Source: Mauremys mutica (Eukaryota; Chordata; Testudines; Geoemydidae). Taken from it: DNA of 64,000 nucleotides. This document shows, piece by piece, positions 33,325 through 44,999 of this stretch. The number at the start of each line of letters is the position of its first letter. Position 1 is the stretch's first letter. The notes under the pieces are model-generated. The model saw only the letters and a program-made list of their open reading frames with translations, searched no databases and was not told the DNA's origin. The DNA lies in NCBI RefSeq assembly GCF_020497125.1, contig NC_059075.1, positions 106,865,222-106,929,221 on the forward strand, written 5' to 3'. The position numbers and the translations under genes are program-made.

Positions 33325-35236
33325 ATTCTAACAGTATATCAGTTTTTGACATAACGCCTGGCATATTAGACTGTGTGTGAGATCAGGGAAAAAAAAGCCC
33401 CAATAGCCTGAAACATATGAGAGAGTGCAATCATACAGGGTAAAAGAATTAGTGATGACTCGTTACATAAATGCACTGGGATATTCTTGAGAACAAGAAC
33501 TCAGCAGTATTGAAGAAAGTGTTCTTGCATTTCATTTGGTCCTTTTTTTACAATCTACAGCAAGCTGGGTTTGGCAATGAATCAATACAATTGAATTAAG
33601 GTTCTGATGTCATGATGAATCACCCAGGTCAGTAATGAATCACCGCTCTGTAACAAACCACTATCAGAAATATCACATTAGATGTCACATACCAGAAACC
33701 TAACCATAGCTCCTGGCAAACATTGCATAAGACTGTGTTTTCTTAGGTTCCAGCAGCTGTAATGTTTAGGAAGGTTTACTTTTTCCTCCATTTAGGGATT
33801 CAGTTAAGCCTTATAAACATAAAAGAATTAAACAATTGTATTAATTACTAGAAAAAGAGGAGGATCTAAATCTGTATTTTATTAGTGAATAGATTCTAAA
33901 TGTCATCTGACAGTTCATATGAATATGTAGCAAGTGTCTTGGAAATAAAAAGGCAAGTTTATGTATTCTGAAGGATTTCTTTCTTTCCTTACTAGAGTAC
34001 CCAAAAATCCTGCGCTGAGGTTGGAGACTCACAGTTCTGCTAGCTTCATATAACTTGACAAAAATTTCTTGACTTCTCCTATTTGTTCCTGGAATTACTG
34101 CTTCATTCTGACAAAACTGCCTTGAATCTGTATATGTGAAACTTCTATGATGTCTATTTGTTCACTTCCATGATATTTCTGTTTGATAACAATGCAGACC
34201 CAGGGCAGCATACGAGTAAAACTCCTTCTATCCTTTCCCTCTAACTCTCCCCTGACAATCTGAAGTATTAGCAGGATTCACTTGCAAACTGGAGTGGCTG
34301 ATCTTTGCTGGGCACTATTGCAGCTCAAGATTTGTAGGCCCTTTATTATGTAGTTTATAATACACTTTCACCGTCCCCCAGACCAGAAGGGACAGATGCA
34401 AAATCCTCTTCCTTCTTCTGTAGAAGAAATGACAGCTATGACTTTAGGAAATGAGCTTCCCAGCACACTTCACTTCACTTCAGACACTAGCCTTCTTTGT
34501 GATGGTGACACCTGAAATTGCAAAGCTTCTATTTGATTTACACCGTAGTCATTCCAGTTATCGTAAAGCAAAGTGCAGTGATTCTACACAAGCAAACAAG
34601 CAACCAGTAGCAGTTCCATGTGGCAACATATGGCTCTTAGTTTCGGAAAGCAAGCTCTAGCATTATAACCCTCATGAGAGAAATCAGTCTGGCAGTCCTG
34701 AGTACCATTTCATATCATTACAGGGTTAAGGACATACTAAGTGGGTCTCATGATCTATAGAAATCTGACTAAGTGGACGTAGACATAAACATAATGGTAA
34801 CCAAATACTTTTGGTGGAAATGTGACAGCTTCAAGCTACCCATGTTTCTGCATGATTATGATCTTAGAAGGAAACATCTGCTTGTCAAGTGAGCCTTTTC
34901 CAGGAAAAGCAGTTTTTCCCAGCTATATGGAAGTAATATGGTAATTCAGTGGTGTAATTAACATAATTAATATAAGCAGAATTCATTGCAGTAAATCAGG
35001 CTTCTGGTTACATTCATAAATGCAGGAGTTTCACTTCTAAATATGGACTTTATAGTTTTATGAATTCATTTGTTTCATCTCATTAAACAAAGTTGTCCCC
35101 GGTGAATAAGAGAGAATTAGCTAAAACAAGTGAAGGATGATGACTTCAAACAGAGCATATTTTTAAAAGTCTATGAGGAAAGACTTTATCTAAATTCATA
35201 ATATTTAATAATACTTTACTCTTACAATGCCAGATT
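33325..35236. other. unassigned non-coding DNA
   Basis: Largely unique AT-rich DNA; no repeat ends, RNA genes or splice-bounded coding frames recognised. Confidence 0.4.
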
Positions 35237-35960
35237 CCTGGCCTCCCAGGTAGCAGCACGTCACTGGCTTGCCACCTGCATCAACCAACCAGGTGGGCAT
35301 TCCTTTGGTGCAGGGGAATCATCAGGGGGTGCAGAGTTGGCAGAGCTGATTGTACATAGAGCTGATCCTACAAAAACTCTGTTTCATTGGAATTTGCTGA
35401 TTCAGGTGACATCAAAATGTTTCATGGAGCTGGTTCTATTTTGCCAAAGTTCTGATGGAAACCTGTCTGCTTTCCTCCCAGCTTGCCTGTTCGACTTTGG
35501 TAGGCTATCTGGCAGGCTGCTGGACAGCCCTGGGCCTCCCAGGTCCACATTTCAGGGGCAGCCCACCAGGCAGACGGCCTCAGATAATAACAGGGACCTC
35601 AGGTCTTTCAGCGTCCGTGATTCTGAGAGGAATGCAACTAAATTTCAAAATATCAAAATCCTCCACAAAATGAAATTACCTTTCTCCTCCCAACTCTAGC
35701 TGTGTTCCACCACACACCACCTGTATACCAGGAGTGTGTCAGTGGGGCGAAGGTGTGGCCAGAACCAAGTGAGTCCCTGTTGGGCAAAAGATGCCTTTTG
35801 CAGTCAGACATAATTTAGAGCAGCTCTGAGCCTGCCCTAAATAATCCCAGAGCTGACCTAGCCCTAGGGAAAGTGGGAGAGCAAAGGTGGCTTAAACCCA
35901 CTTTTCCCTCACTTCCAACTATGCCAAGTGAAGTTCTAAGCACCGGTGAAGAACTGGTTC
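35237..35960. repeat. dispersed repeats of unknown class
   Basis: 35237-35700 ('tcactggcttgccacctgcatcaacc', 'gcccaccaggcagacggcc') and 35800-35950 ('tttagagcagctctgagcctgccctaaataat') resemble repeats common in turtles; I cannot assign ends or class. The 120-codon frame 35337-35699 follows the repeat text and has no domain. Confidence 0.35.
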
Positions 35961-35966
35961 ATATGG

Positions 35967-36434
35967 TGTGACAAAGTGGGACTGTTCGTACTGGGGGCTG
36001 GGTACAGATCCTAAGTATCTAGCAGCAAAAGGCCATGCAGCCAAATGCCTGAAGTTCTGTCTCCTAGCAACGGATGGCCGGGCCCCTCCCTGCAAAGGTG
36101 CTGGCTAAAGGTGTTGGAGACAAAGGGGTCAGGTGACCTCCTAGCCTGGGAAAGAAGCTGAGCAGAGAGGAGGGGCCGGAGGGGGTTGGGCAGACTGGAG
36201 TTGGCTGGGGAAAGAGGGGAAGCAGGGAGAGAGGGCTCTGATCCCCGAGGGGGGCTGTGAGGCCCCAAGATGGACCTAACCGGGGGGATCCGGTTATCTG
36301 TGCCTGCAAGACCTGTGTTGGACTATGTTCCTGTCGTCTAAATAAACCTTCTGCTTTACTGGCTGGCTGAGAGTCCTGGTGAATCGGCAGGGAGCCCGGG
36401 GGTGCAGGGCTGGACTCCCCCACACTCCGTGACA
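35967..36434 (+). mobile_element. solo LTR
   Basis: Begins TGTGACAAAGTGGGACTGTT and ends CACACTCCGTGACA, i.e. TG...CA, with a perfect 5-bp target duplication TATGG (35962-35966 and 36435-36439). An AATAAA polyadenylation signal sits at 36341-36346, which fits plus orientation. No internal retroviral region is next to it, so it is a solo LTR left by recombination. The overlapping minus-strand frames (36011-36468) are proline-rich antisense frames, not genes. Confidence 0.85.
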
Positions 36435-36439
36435 TATGG

Positions 36440-36664
36440 TATAACTTTTCATGTGAGGATCTCAGCACGCTTTACAAATGTTAGTTAACTGAGCTTCACA
36501 TAATTCCTGTGAGGTGTGTATTAGTACACCATTTATCAGTGTGTATACTGAGACACAGCGATTAAGCTGACTCGCCGAAGGTTACAAAGTATTTCAGTGA
36601 CATAACCAGAAACAGAACCTAGGAATTCTGATAAATGGTCCCACCTCTTATCACTTGGCCATGT
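36440..36664 (+). repeat. old L3/MIR-type relic
   Basis: 'ggatctcagcacgctttacaaatg', 'ttcctgtgaggtgtgtattag' and 'cgaaggttacaaagtatttcagtgac' follow the usual order of this relic class. Confidence 0.55.
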
Positions 36665-36726
36665 TTCTTCATTATAACACTGTGTCATAGAAAAACAGTG
36701 TGATGCTGGTGAACCGGGTCTGATTC

Positions 36727-36995
36727 TTCCACATTATTATTATTAGCATTTAAGTAGCATCTACAGAAACCGAGCAAGATCGGGGTCCTGCTATGCAAGG
36801 CGCTGTACAAGCACGTTGTATGAGACGGTCCCTGCTCTAAAACGTACATAGACAAGACAGACAAAGGAGGGAGGTGAAACAGAACAGAGAGATGAAGTGA
36901 CTTGCCCAAGGTCACACATCAAGTGCCTGGCAGAACTAGGAATAGAACCCAGGTCCCAGTCCAGTACTTTTCCACTAGACCATGCCCTCTCTCCA
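36727..36995 (+). repeat. old L3/CR1-like LINE tail
   Basis: 'ttattattattagcatttaagtagcatctacagaaac', 'gctatgcaaggcgctgtacaag', 'gtgacttgcccaaggtcacacatc' and 'gaacccaggtcccagtccagtac' are in the standard order. Well preserved relative to other copies in the window. Confidence 0.75.
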
Positions 36996-37726
36996 AATAA
37001 ACAGCTGCACCTGTTAATTCACTTGCTGGGACATTAAGAAATGTAACAGCCAACTCACCATTCTGTAACCAGAGTGCACTTTTCCCTACAATGATAGCTA
37101 CTGAACCAAATTCACTAGCAGCACAAATGCAAGCAGAATGACTTATATTGGTTTATGTTAGTGTAATTAGTGGTGAAAGTCCCTTGGGACACAAACCGAG
37201 CCTGGGGATCCAAGGTGTGCTGGAGGAAAGCAGCAACATTTGCATTTGTGGGAGATGGAGAGCTGTCATGATCAAAGCAACAGAAAATGTGGGCAAAGCT
37301 CGTACAAAAGGGGGTTTGACCAAAGAGGCCGTGTGGCTTTGTGAGGAAGCTCCTACTGATAGGCGTGTCAGACTAAGTTAAAGCTCTTCTGCCCACAATA
37401 CCCAACCCAGTGTAAACTCAACTGGGCAAAGCCAGAAGCACCTCCCTCTCTCCAGTGTTTTGTGACTGCAAGATTCACTGCGGAGGTGGGAAGTGCACTT
37501 TGTACCCCCCTCACCAATTGTGCTGAATTTGGGCTGCTATATGCAGCATTTAGTATTAAGCTGAATCTGAATATTTGGCCTGTATGTTCTTCCTTCCCCT
37601 TCCAGTCCATGGTATCTATATCACATTTTCATAAAAATATTCAGCAGATGTAGGAATGTGTGTGTAAAATTCCAGCCCTTTAAAGGTCAGAAAAAAAATC
37701 TTACAATTAAAGTATTATTTTTAGGG
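36996..37726. other. unassigned non-coding DNA
   Basis: No named features. Opposing frames at 37368-37653 show no domain. Confidence 0.35.
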
Positions 37727-38512
37727 CTGTCGATTAATCACAGTTAACTCACGTGATTAACTCCAAAAAATTAATCGTGATTAATCACAGTTTTAATCGC
37801 ACTGCTAAACAATAGAATACCAATTGAAATTTATTAAATAGTTTTAGATTTCTTTTACATTTTCAAATATATTGATTTCAATTACAACACAGAATACAAA
37901 GTGTACAGTGCTCACTTTATATTACTTTTGATTACAAATATTTGCACTGTAAAAATAACAAAAGAAATAGTATTTTTCAATTCACCTCATACAAGTACTG
38001 AAGTGCAATCTCTTTATCGTGAAAGTGCAACTTACAAATGCAGATTTTTTTTTACATAACTGCATTCAAAAACAAAACAATATAAAACTTTAGAGCCTAC
38101 AAGTCCACTCAGTCCTACTTCTTGTTCAGCCAATCACTAAGAGAAACAAGTTTATTTACATTTATGGGAGACAATGCTGCCCACTTCTTATTTATGTCAC
38201 CTGAAAGTGAGAATAGGCATTTGCATGGCACTGTTGTAACTGGTGTTGCAAGATATTTACGTGCCAGATATGCTAAACATTCATATGCCTCTTCATGCTT
38301 TGACCACCAATCCAGAGGACATGCTTCCATGCTGATGATGCTTGTTAAAAATAAAAACATTAATTAAATTTGTGACTGAACTCCTTGGAGGAGAATTGTA
38401 TGTCTCCTGTTCAAAGGTTTTACCTGCATTCTGCCACATATTTTGTATTATGGTAGTCTCAGGTGACGACCCAGCATATGTTGTTTGATTTAAGAACACT
38501 TTCACTGCAGAT
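37727..38512 (-). pseudogene. hAT transposon 3' part with transposase C-terminus
   Basis: The left edge GGGCTGTCGATTAATCACAG is the terminal region of a hAT-type element (repeated ATTAATCG/CGATTAAT words form its subterminal inverted repeats). The minus-strand frame 38115-38360 encodes a hAT C-terminal dimerisation domain: CPLDWWSKHEEAYECLAYLA, then RKYLATPVTTVPC and LSDWLNKK at the end. Elements of this type rely on that domain for transposase dimers. The text on the same strand continues to about 38512 and then meets an oppositely oriented copy. No N-terminal zinc finger or catalytic part is present; defective. Confidence 0.8.
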
Positions 38513-38935
38513 TTGACAAAACACAAAGAAGGTTCCAATATCAGATTTCTAAAGATAGCTACAGCATTCGACCCAAAGTTTAAGAATCTGAAGTGTTTTC
38601 CAAAATCTGAGAGAGACGAGGTGTGGAGCATGCTTTCAGAAGTCTTAAAAGAGCAACTCTCTGATGCAGAAACTACAGAACTTGAACTACCAAAAAAGAA
38701 AATCAACCTTCTGCTGGTGGCATCTGACTCAGATAATGAAAATGAACATGCATTGGGTCTGCACTGCTTTGGATCATTATCGAGAAGACTCCGCCATCAG
38801 TACAGACACATGTCCTCTGGAATGGTGGTTGAAGCATGAAGGGATATATGAATTTTTAGAGCATATGGCAAGTAAATATCTTGCGACGCCAGCTACAACA
38901 ATGCCATGCAAACGCCTGCAGGAAGGATAATTTCA
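38513..38935 (+). pseudogene. hAT transposase C-terminal fragment, opposite orientation
   Basis: Plus-strand frames 38513-38839 and 38664-38930 read, with one frameshift, through RFLKIATAFDPKFKNLKCFP, SERDEVWSMLSEVLKEQ and CPLEWWLKHEGIYEFLEHMA to LATPATTMPCKR, the hAT catalytic-C-terminal region. It breaks off where the conserved dimerisation strand should continue (38925). Homologous to the minus-strand piece at 38115-38360 but inverted, so two copies meet head to head near 38512. Defective. Confidence 0.8.
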
Positions 38936-41900
38936 CCATAAAAACAATTGCCAAGTTTGAGTCTCCAAACTGAGCAACGGGAACAAAGTTAAACAGGATC
39001 CAATAATCTTGCTTTTCAAAATACTTTATTAATCAAAAGTGTTATTACTTTAACTATGTTGATAATGTTTTTTATAGAATGTTATTTTTATCCTGACTGT
39101 CCCTTTAATAACTCTTGGACATAACTATTTCAAAGAAAGCACACACGTCCAGGATGCTTGCACTAGCTGTCTCTGCTAGTACTAGTAAAAAGTCTGCATC
39201 TTTACTTCATCATATGCTGATAGTGAACTTACTGCCTTTTCTAATATCCCACTGAGAGTGATTTGTAGAACGAGTTACAAGACTTTGCAGAAGAGTCACT
39301 GGCTATCTTACCTGTGAGGATTTTTCTTCCCTTTGTTATTCAGGGTTGCTATCTAGGTATCATCATGTTAGAGCCCTGGATAGTCTTACAGCAGTAGCAA
39401 TCAAAGGCACTTTCTTCTGTCTGCATCTGCTTAGAAGATTGCAGCTATACTTTTTGCATGAGGACTGTGCCACAGGCAATAGAACAGTTGCTATCTCCAG
39501 GGTGTATAGGTGCAACGTGTTCTAATTGTGACTACACCTTTAGACCACTTGGAAGCTTTTACTAGCGCTGGAAACAGCTGCATGCTTATTGAGAAGTATT
39601 TCATGCATGAAACATTTTGTGGATACGTTTTAAGGTATTGAGTTTGATTTATAAAGTTCTGAATGGCTACAGTACCTCAGAGCAATGAGCAGTTCTTTGC
39701 TTTTTCTGGCCTGTGATTAAAAATAATAGGACAAAAATTTTCCTGTGACCTCCATGTCTCCCAATCCTTTGCAGCCACAAAGGATTGAGAGACATTTGAG
39801 TCATGGCAAGAAACTTGGGTAATCTGTGGATGTTGGATCGGAGATTTGGTGCTGCAATGGCTCATGTTGAAGTGGGGGGCTAGGTGCTAGTTGAAGGGCT
39901 CTAGAGGCCACCAAAGCGTGGTGGGGGTGGGGGGGTATGGCTCTCCCCTGATGTAATGGGTTCTCTCTTTGGGATGGGGGAGGACAGTTTTTGATAATTA
40001 ATGTTGTTGGCAGCAAGGGTCAGAAATGGGTATGTTTGCACAAAGAGCCACTTTACCTCCCCTTCTCCTGAGTTATGCTGAACTCTCCTCAGCCAGAGCA
40101 GAAGATCAGGGCCTTAAAGTTCTCTTGTGATGCAGTGAAATTTTGTTAGCTGCATGAAGAAACTGGACTGGATTAAAAAAAAACAGTAATGGAAAAATTT
40201 CCCTTCAAATCTGTACAAGTTAAACCTGCGGCTGCTTTTTGGTGAGCATTTAGTCATGTCAGAAGGTGAAGACTGGCTTTTCTGCCTGCAATCCATCTAA
40301 TTCTATCCAGCAGAAAATATACAAGCCCCAGGGAGTTCTAGGATCAGAAAAAAAACAAAGCTTCCAAAAAAACCCTTTTCCTTTGAGGTGATCTTGGGCT
40401 TCATGTAATCCTTTTGGGGGTCCCAAATTCCATAGTGACCTAGCAGGATATTCTGTGGAACTCTACTGAGCAGATGTCTTTAAGGGATGGAGGTACAATG
40501 TGTGAAACTGAATCCCACTAGCCACAAAACTTGCCTTGAGGTCCACTTGACTATTTCAGTGACGCTTCATGGATGCAAAAGAAGCCTTATTGGCTGCAGG
40601 GTGCATTTTCAGTCTCTGCGACTTGCATTTTAGATTCAAAGGAACGCTACAATATACAGAGCAAATATCCTTCATGAGATACCACAAACTGTCTCTCACT
40701 GCAGCAACCTTCTATCATCTTACAGGAAGTGCCCTGTGGGCAGACCAAGGAGACTGTTTTATAGATGCAGCATATAAAGAACAACCAAACATCTACACGC
40801 ACCACATAAGGAACTGCATTTCTCTCCAGTTCAGTTCTCTCCTAGGAAAACAGTCTGCTGGAAGGATCCTGAAAGGGAGCTTCTGAAAGAGCAGAGTAGA
40901 AGCCAAGAGGATGGGCCAGGTGGTGAAATGCCACCCAGGAGACCGGAAGCAGCAGACACCAAAAAGGAGATTTATTTTATTTTCTTCCCATCTTGTGTAA
41001 TATTTTTCTCCCTTCCAGGTGTGTTTGTGGCGAAGGAGGAAGAGAAACCACATGGGAGATTTGTGCCTCAGGTGCAAAATTTCACTATATTTTGCTAAAT
41101 TGTCTCCCTAGGCCTAATGCAAATTTCACAGATACTGGTGTTTGAATAAAAATAAACAAAACCCAGTGAAGTGTAAAAGGGGAAATCCATTAGCGCTGTG
41201 CCACATTCAGCACATCAGGATCCCGGGGTTTGTGTGAATCTTTTCTTTGGGTTGGCTTTATGGGGGCTGCTTTGGACCCATGTGTTATCTGGGAGCTGAG
41301 CGTCACTTTGTGCCCATGCAAAACCAGAAATCAGCCCAAGTTTGAGTGAAACTGGGCCCAGGTTTGCTTGGCAGACTGGAGAAACGCAACAAAGCTTTCC
41401 ATGCACCTGGACTGGGCTTTGAGTTTGTAATGAAACTGAAAACGAGCCAAGTTTCTCCTGACTTTGTTGCCAAGCTTTTGCCCAGATCTACAATTAGGTG
41501 CTTTGTAAGACACCACATTTTTTTCCTTTAAAAATGAGCAATTAGAAAAAAATGTTTGATTTTTGAGGGGAGGGGTAAATGTAAAAAAAAAGGAACAATG
41601 ATGGTTTCTGTCCAAGAGTAAGAGGCAAAATTGGAGCATATGAGTAAATATCACCACTACGGGCCCAGTAGTTATAAGGATAGACTGATAGCTTCAAATG
41701 TAGGACATTCTTAAAAAAAATAAAAGATAGAAGACAGAATGATTGTTGTTTGTCTTGGCTGGCTAGCACAAACTCCCCACCTGCATTTGATTCTACTCAG
41801 TCTCCGACTCCTCCCTCACTTTGGAGCCATGGAAATACAGGAAGTCAGGAGGGGAACAGAGACAGAACACTTTGTACTAGCAGCCAGACCACTGTTTAAC

Positions 41901-43680
41901 TTTTTCAGCCAAAAAACAAATATGAATATGGAAAGACTTTATGGCTAGATACATCAACGTTCTCAGCCATTCTGAAAACCCTTCTACTGTCGCTCATTTG
42001 AGGTTTTCAACCTGTGAACTTCTGCAATTATTAATCCTGTATTTGTTTCCTAGTGCGATTATTGAGCATTTAGCAAATTACATAAAAAGCTCCTTTGTTA
42101 AAGGAAACTATCTACTTTGCATCCTGCAGGACTCTGTAGTATTCACTTGGATACTGTCCTAATTATCTCTTCATTTTCACTACTCATTACTAATAAACAC
42201 ACAAGAATTCTATGCTCTTCATAGCAATAGAATCTGGGTCCAGTCCAGTAGAAATACACTGACTCTGAGCTTCCAAACACACAGGAAAGGACAGACATAC
42301 AATAGCCAGCAAAACTCCTATGGAAAAGGTAGCTAGAGTTGTGCAGAATGTTTCGTATGCAAAGTGAAATCACTGAATTTTGTCCAACTGGCAAAACACA
42401 GAAAAGGAAAAATAAACCTTTCATGCCAGTCTGCTTTTGCACATTCCCTTCACCCTAAGCGCCAAGCAGCTTTCAGCAGCACAACCACTTTGCACAGAAG
42501 TTAGGTCCGCAACAGGGGAAGAGGTCAAAGGGTAAATTCCACTTGTTGCAAAACGTCTTTGCGAGCTTAGGCTTCTCCACATGATCAGGGCCATTCTGCT
42601 TCGCGGGGGAAGAGGGGATCACACGGGCAATGCAGGAGAAAAAGGCAAAGAAAGCAAGTGAAGGGATGAGAGATCTCCTATAAAGCTTTAAAGTTGTCAG
42701 CTGCAGTAGTGTAACCTGTGAGCCCAACAGCTTGATGCGTCTTCCATACCTACTGTCCAGATAGGCCCTTAACAAGATCCTAAAGATTAACATTTCTGGG
42801 CTTTGGGGACAGGGAAAAGGCTTGATCTGAATTTCACGGCCAGTTCCTCCATCTATACCAGACTAAACTGCTGAGCCTGAAGACTCCAACTCTGGTTGTT
42901 CACAATCTGGATTTAGCTTGGAATTTTGCAGTTTGAGGACAAATGGATACAGAGATTTCCTATGAGGGGAATCTTCCAAGGCAACAAAGGTTATTACAGA
43001 GGACTAGTAAGGAAACAGGAAAGGTTTATTCTCAGAGAGTGAAGTAGTACTGTAATGTGTTTGGGGAGGGAAGGAAGGGGGAACAGGAAAAAGAAGTTCT
43101 CACCGTTTTGTGTGAGTGAGAGAGACAGAGTGATTGGGGACTGTCTGCTACTTTTTCAAAACCTATTTTTATCCTTGTTTTGGAAACAAATCCAAAAATG
43201 AGAGGAGAAAAATGCTAGTAAAAGTAAGTCATGCAAATAAAGACTCAACAGCAGAAGCAAAGCCTAAGTGTATTGGGTCTGGCAGTACCCCAAAAACAAT
43301 GCTGTGAGGAACAAACAGGGTAGCAGCAACGACTCCTTCAGGCCTAACAAAACCTCAAATACAAAAATACATCCTCTTATTGAGATTTATCACATAATGA
43401 GAGATCAGAAACTTTAGAGGCAAAACATGCAGTGCAGCTAATGGGGCTAAAGCTGTTGGAGAAAGCAGAGGTGATGAAACAGAAGACATTAAAGAGTCAG
43501 GCATCATGGATTACTTAACAATAGGAAAAAATCCCTCTGCCTTCATAACCGGAGCATCACAGAGATTCACTCTAGCATTCTGCTCTCACCTAAGGCTTGG
43601 GGCTGGCAGGAGAAAGAGACAGTTATATAGAGAGCAAAACCTGTCTTCTAGTTTTGGCAAGGACACCAGAAAAATCAGGT
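38936..43680. other. long stretch without recognised genes or clear repeats
   Basis: 4.7 kb, mostly unique. Small items: a G-rich patch at about 39917-39935; poly-A runs. Frames up to 108 codons (40569-40886, 40793-41077, 41331-41657, 42473-42793) overlap antisense frames, lack domains and have no splice context that I can defend. Confidence 0.4.
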
Positions 43681-44486
43681 TGTGCCAGGTTCCCTCTGGG
43701 ATGCCACTTTGAACTGGGGTACCACTGACGCCTCTGATTCACCAGCCTGGGCTCATTCTCAGCACTGTGCTGCTGTGATAAGTGGCAGACTGCTCCCAGT
43801 CTTACACTCCCACCAGCATTTGCACAGGCAGGGACACACCCAGCTGCAGTTACATGCAGGCTGACCAGCCACTGCATGAACCAACAATAGTCTACAACCA
43901 AGATACCCCCAGCTTCCCAGTCTAGGACCTCAGAGCTGTACAGTCCTGCCCTGTATGAATTTATTACCCAAAATCCTGACCAGTATGAATTTATTACCTA
44001 GTTCACCCCTCCCTCAATGTGGAGAGGAATATGCAACAAGCCTGTGTTAATCAAGCGGAGATTTTTCTCAGGCACTTCACTTAAAGGCACACTGGTTTAG
44101 ATAAGGCAAAAACCAACTTTATTAAATACAAAAAGATAGATTTTAAGTGAGTATAAGTGATAGCAAACAGATCAAAGCAGAAATATCTAGTAAAGAAACA
44201 AAACCGCAAACTAAGCCTAAGAAACTAGATAGATTGGCTATGAATTACCATTTTTTCACCCAGACCCAAACCCAGATCCCAACACAGTTTGTGGAAAAAT
44301 ACAGGTACTTAAAATGGAATTCAGTATCATGTGGCCTGGTCACATCCCTTGCTGAGTAATAGCAGCCATTACTTACAGGCCAGCCGAAACATTAACAGGA
44401 AGGCTAAGCTTTTTCACAGTCCATTGTCTTTGCTGATGACCCATTAGCACCTTCTAGCTTCATCATTGTTGTACCTGAAAGGCCAC
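43681..44486. repeat. dispersed repeat, copy 1 of a direct pair (possibly LTR-related)
   Basis: Begins TGTGCCAGGTTCCCTCTGGG. Its first ~240 bases match 44487-44735 closely (shared 'aactggggtaccactga', 'caccagcctgggctc', 'gcagttacatgcagg', 'cactgcatgaaccaacaatag'). The remaining 560 bases ('caactttattaaatacaaaaagatagattttaag') resemble text I associate with turtle retroelements. Also holds a small duplication of AGTATGAATTTATTACC-type text at 43955-43999. Confidence 0.55.
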
Positions 44487-44815
44487 TGTGACGGGTTCCC
44501 CCCCATGTGCCACCTGGAACTGGGGTACCACTGAGCCCCCTGACTCACCAGCCTGGGCTCCCTCTCACACTGTGGTGCTGTGACAAGCTGCAGATCACTC
44601 TTGGTCCTACACTCCAACAGCATTCGCACAGGGACACAAACAGCTGCAGTTACATGCAGGTTGACCCACCACTGCATGAACCAACAATAGAGAGCCCACA
44701 GCCAAGATATCCCCAGCTTCGCAGCCTGACTCCCCACACAAGGACACTCCTGGAGACATCTGAGAAACAAAGACTGAACTGGGGGGAAGTGCTGGTCCCA
44801 GGCTAACAGTTATTT
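44487..44815. repeat. dispersed repeat, copy 2 of a direct pair
   Basis: Starts TGTGACGGGTTCCCCCCCAT directly after copy 1 and repeats its opening text in the same orientation. It diverges after about 44735. A TGTGAC start, shared with the solo LTR at 35967, hints at LTR origin, but no CA end or target duplication was found. Overlapping frames here are not genes. Confidence 0.55.
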
Positions 44816-44820
44816 TTGTA

Positions 44821-44931
44821 AAAGCAGCAAAGAGTCCTGTGGCACCTTATAGACTAACAGACGTATTGGAGCATGAGCTTTCATGGGTGAATACCCACTT
44901 CATTGGATGCATGTGTCATCTTCATGACTAT
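44821..44931 (+). mobile_element. hairpin-retroposon family fragment, one arm
   Basis: 'gcagcaaagagtcctgtggcacc', 'tatagactaacagacgtattgg' and 'atgagctttcatgggtgaatacccacttcattgg' match the arm and loop of the elements at 21016 and 61743. Head and second arm are missing. Confidence 0.7.
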
Positions 44932-44990
44932 TATTATTATTTATTATTTGTATTACTGTAGCACCTACACAGACTGTCCACTACTTTATC
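44931..44990 (+). repeat. start of an L3/CR1-like tail
   Basis: 'ttattattatttattatttgtattactgtagcacctac' is the opening of the family seen at 20203 and 63858; it stops after about 60 bases. Confidence 0.5.
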
Positions 44991-44999
44991 CTACCTTGG

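Noticed and set aside
36011..36468. Proline-rich minus-strand frames of 85 and 134 codons
   Set aside because: They are antisense to the solo LTR, and the longer one crosses the LTR edge.
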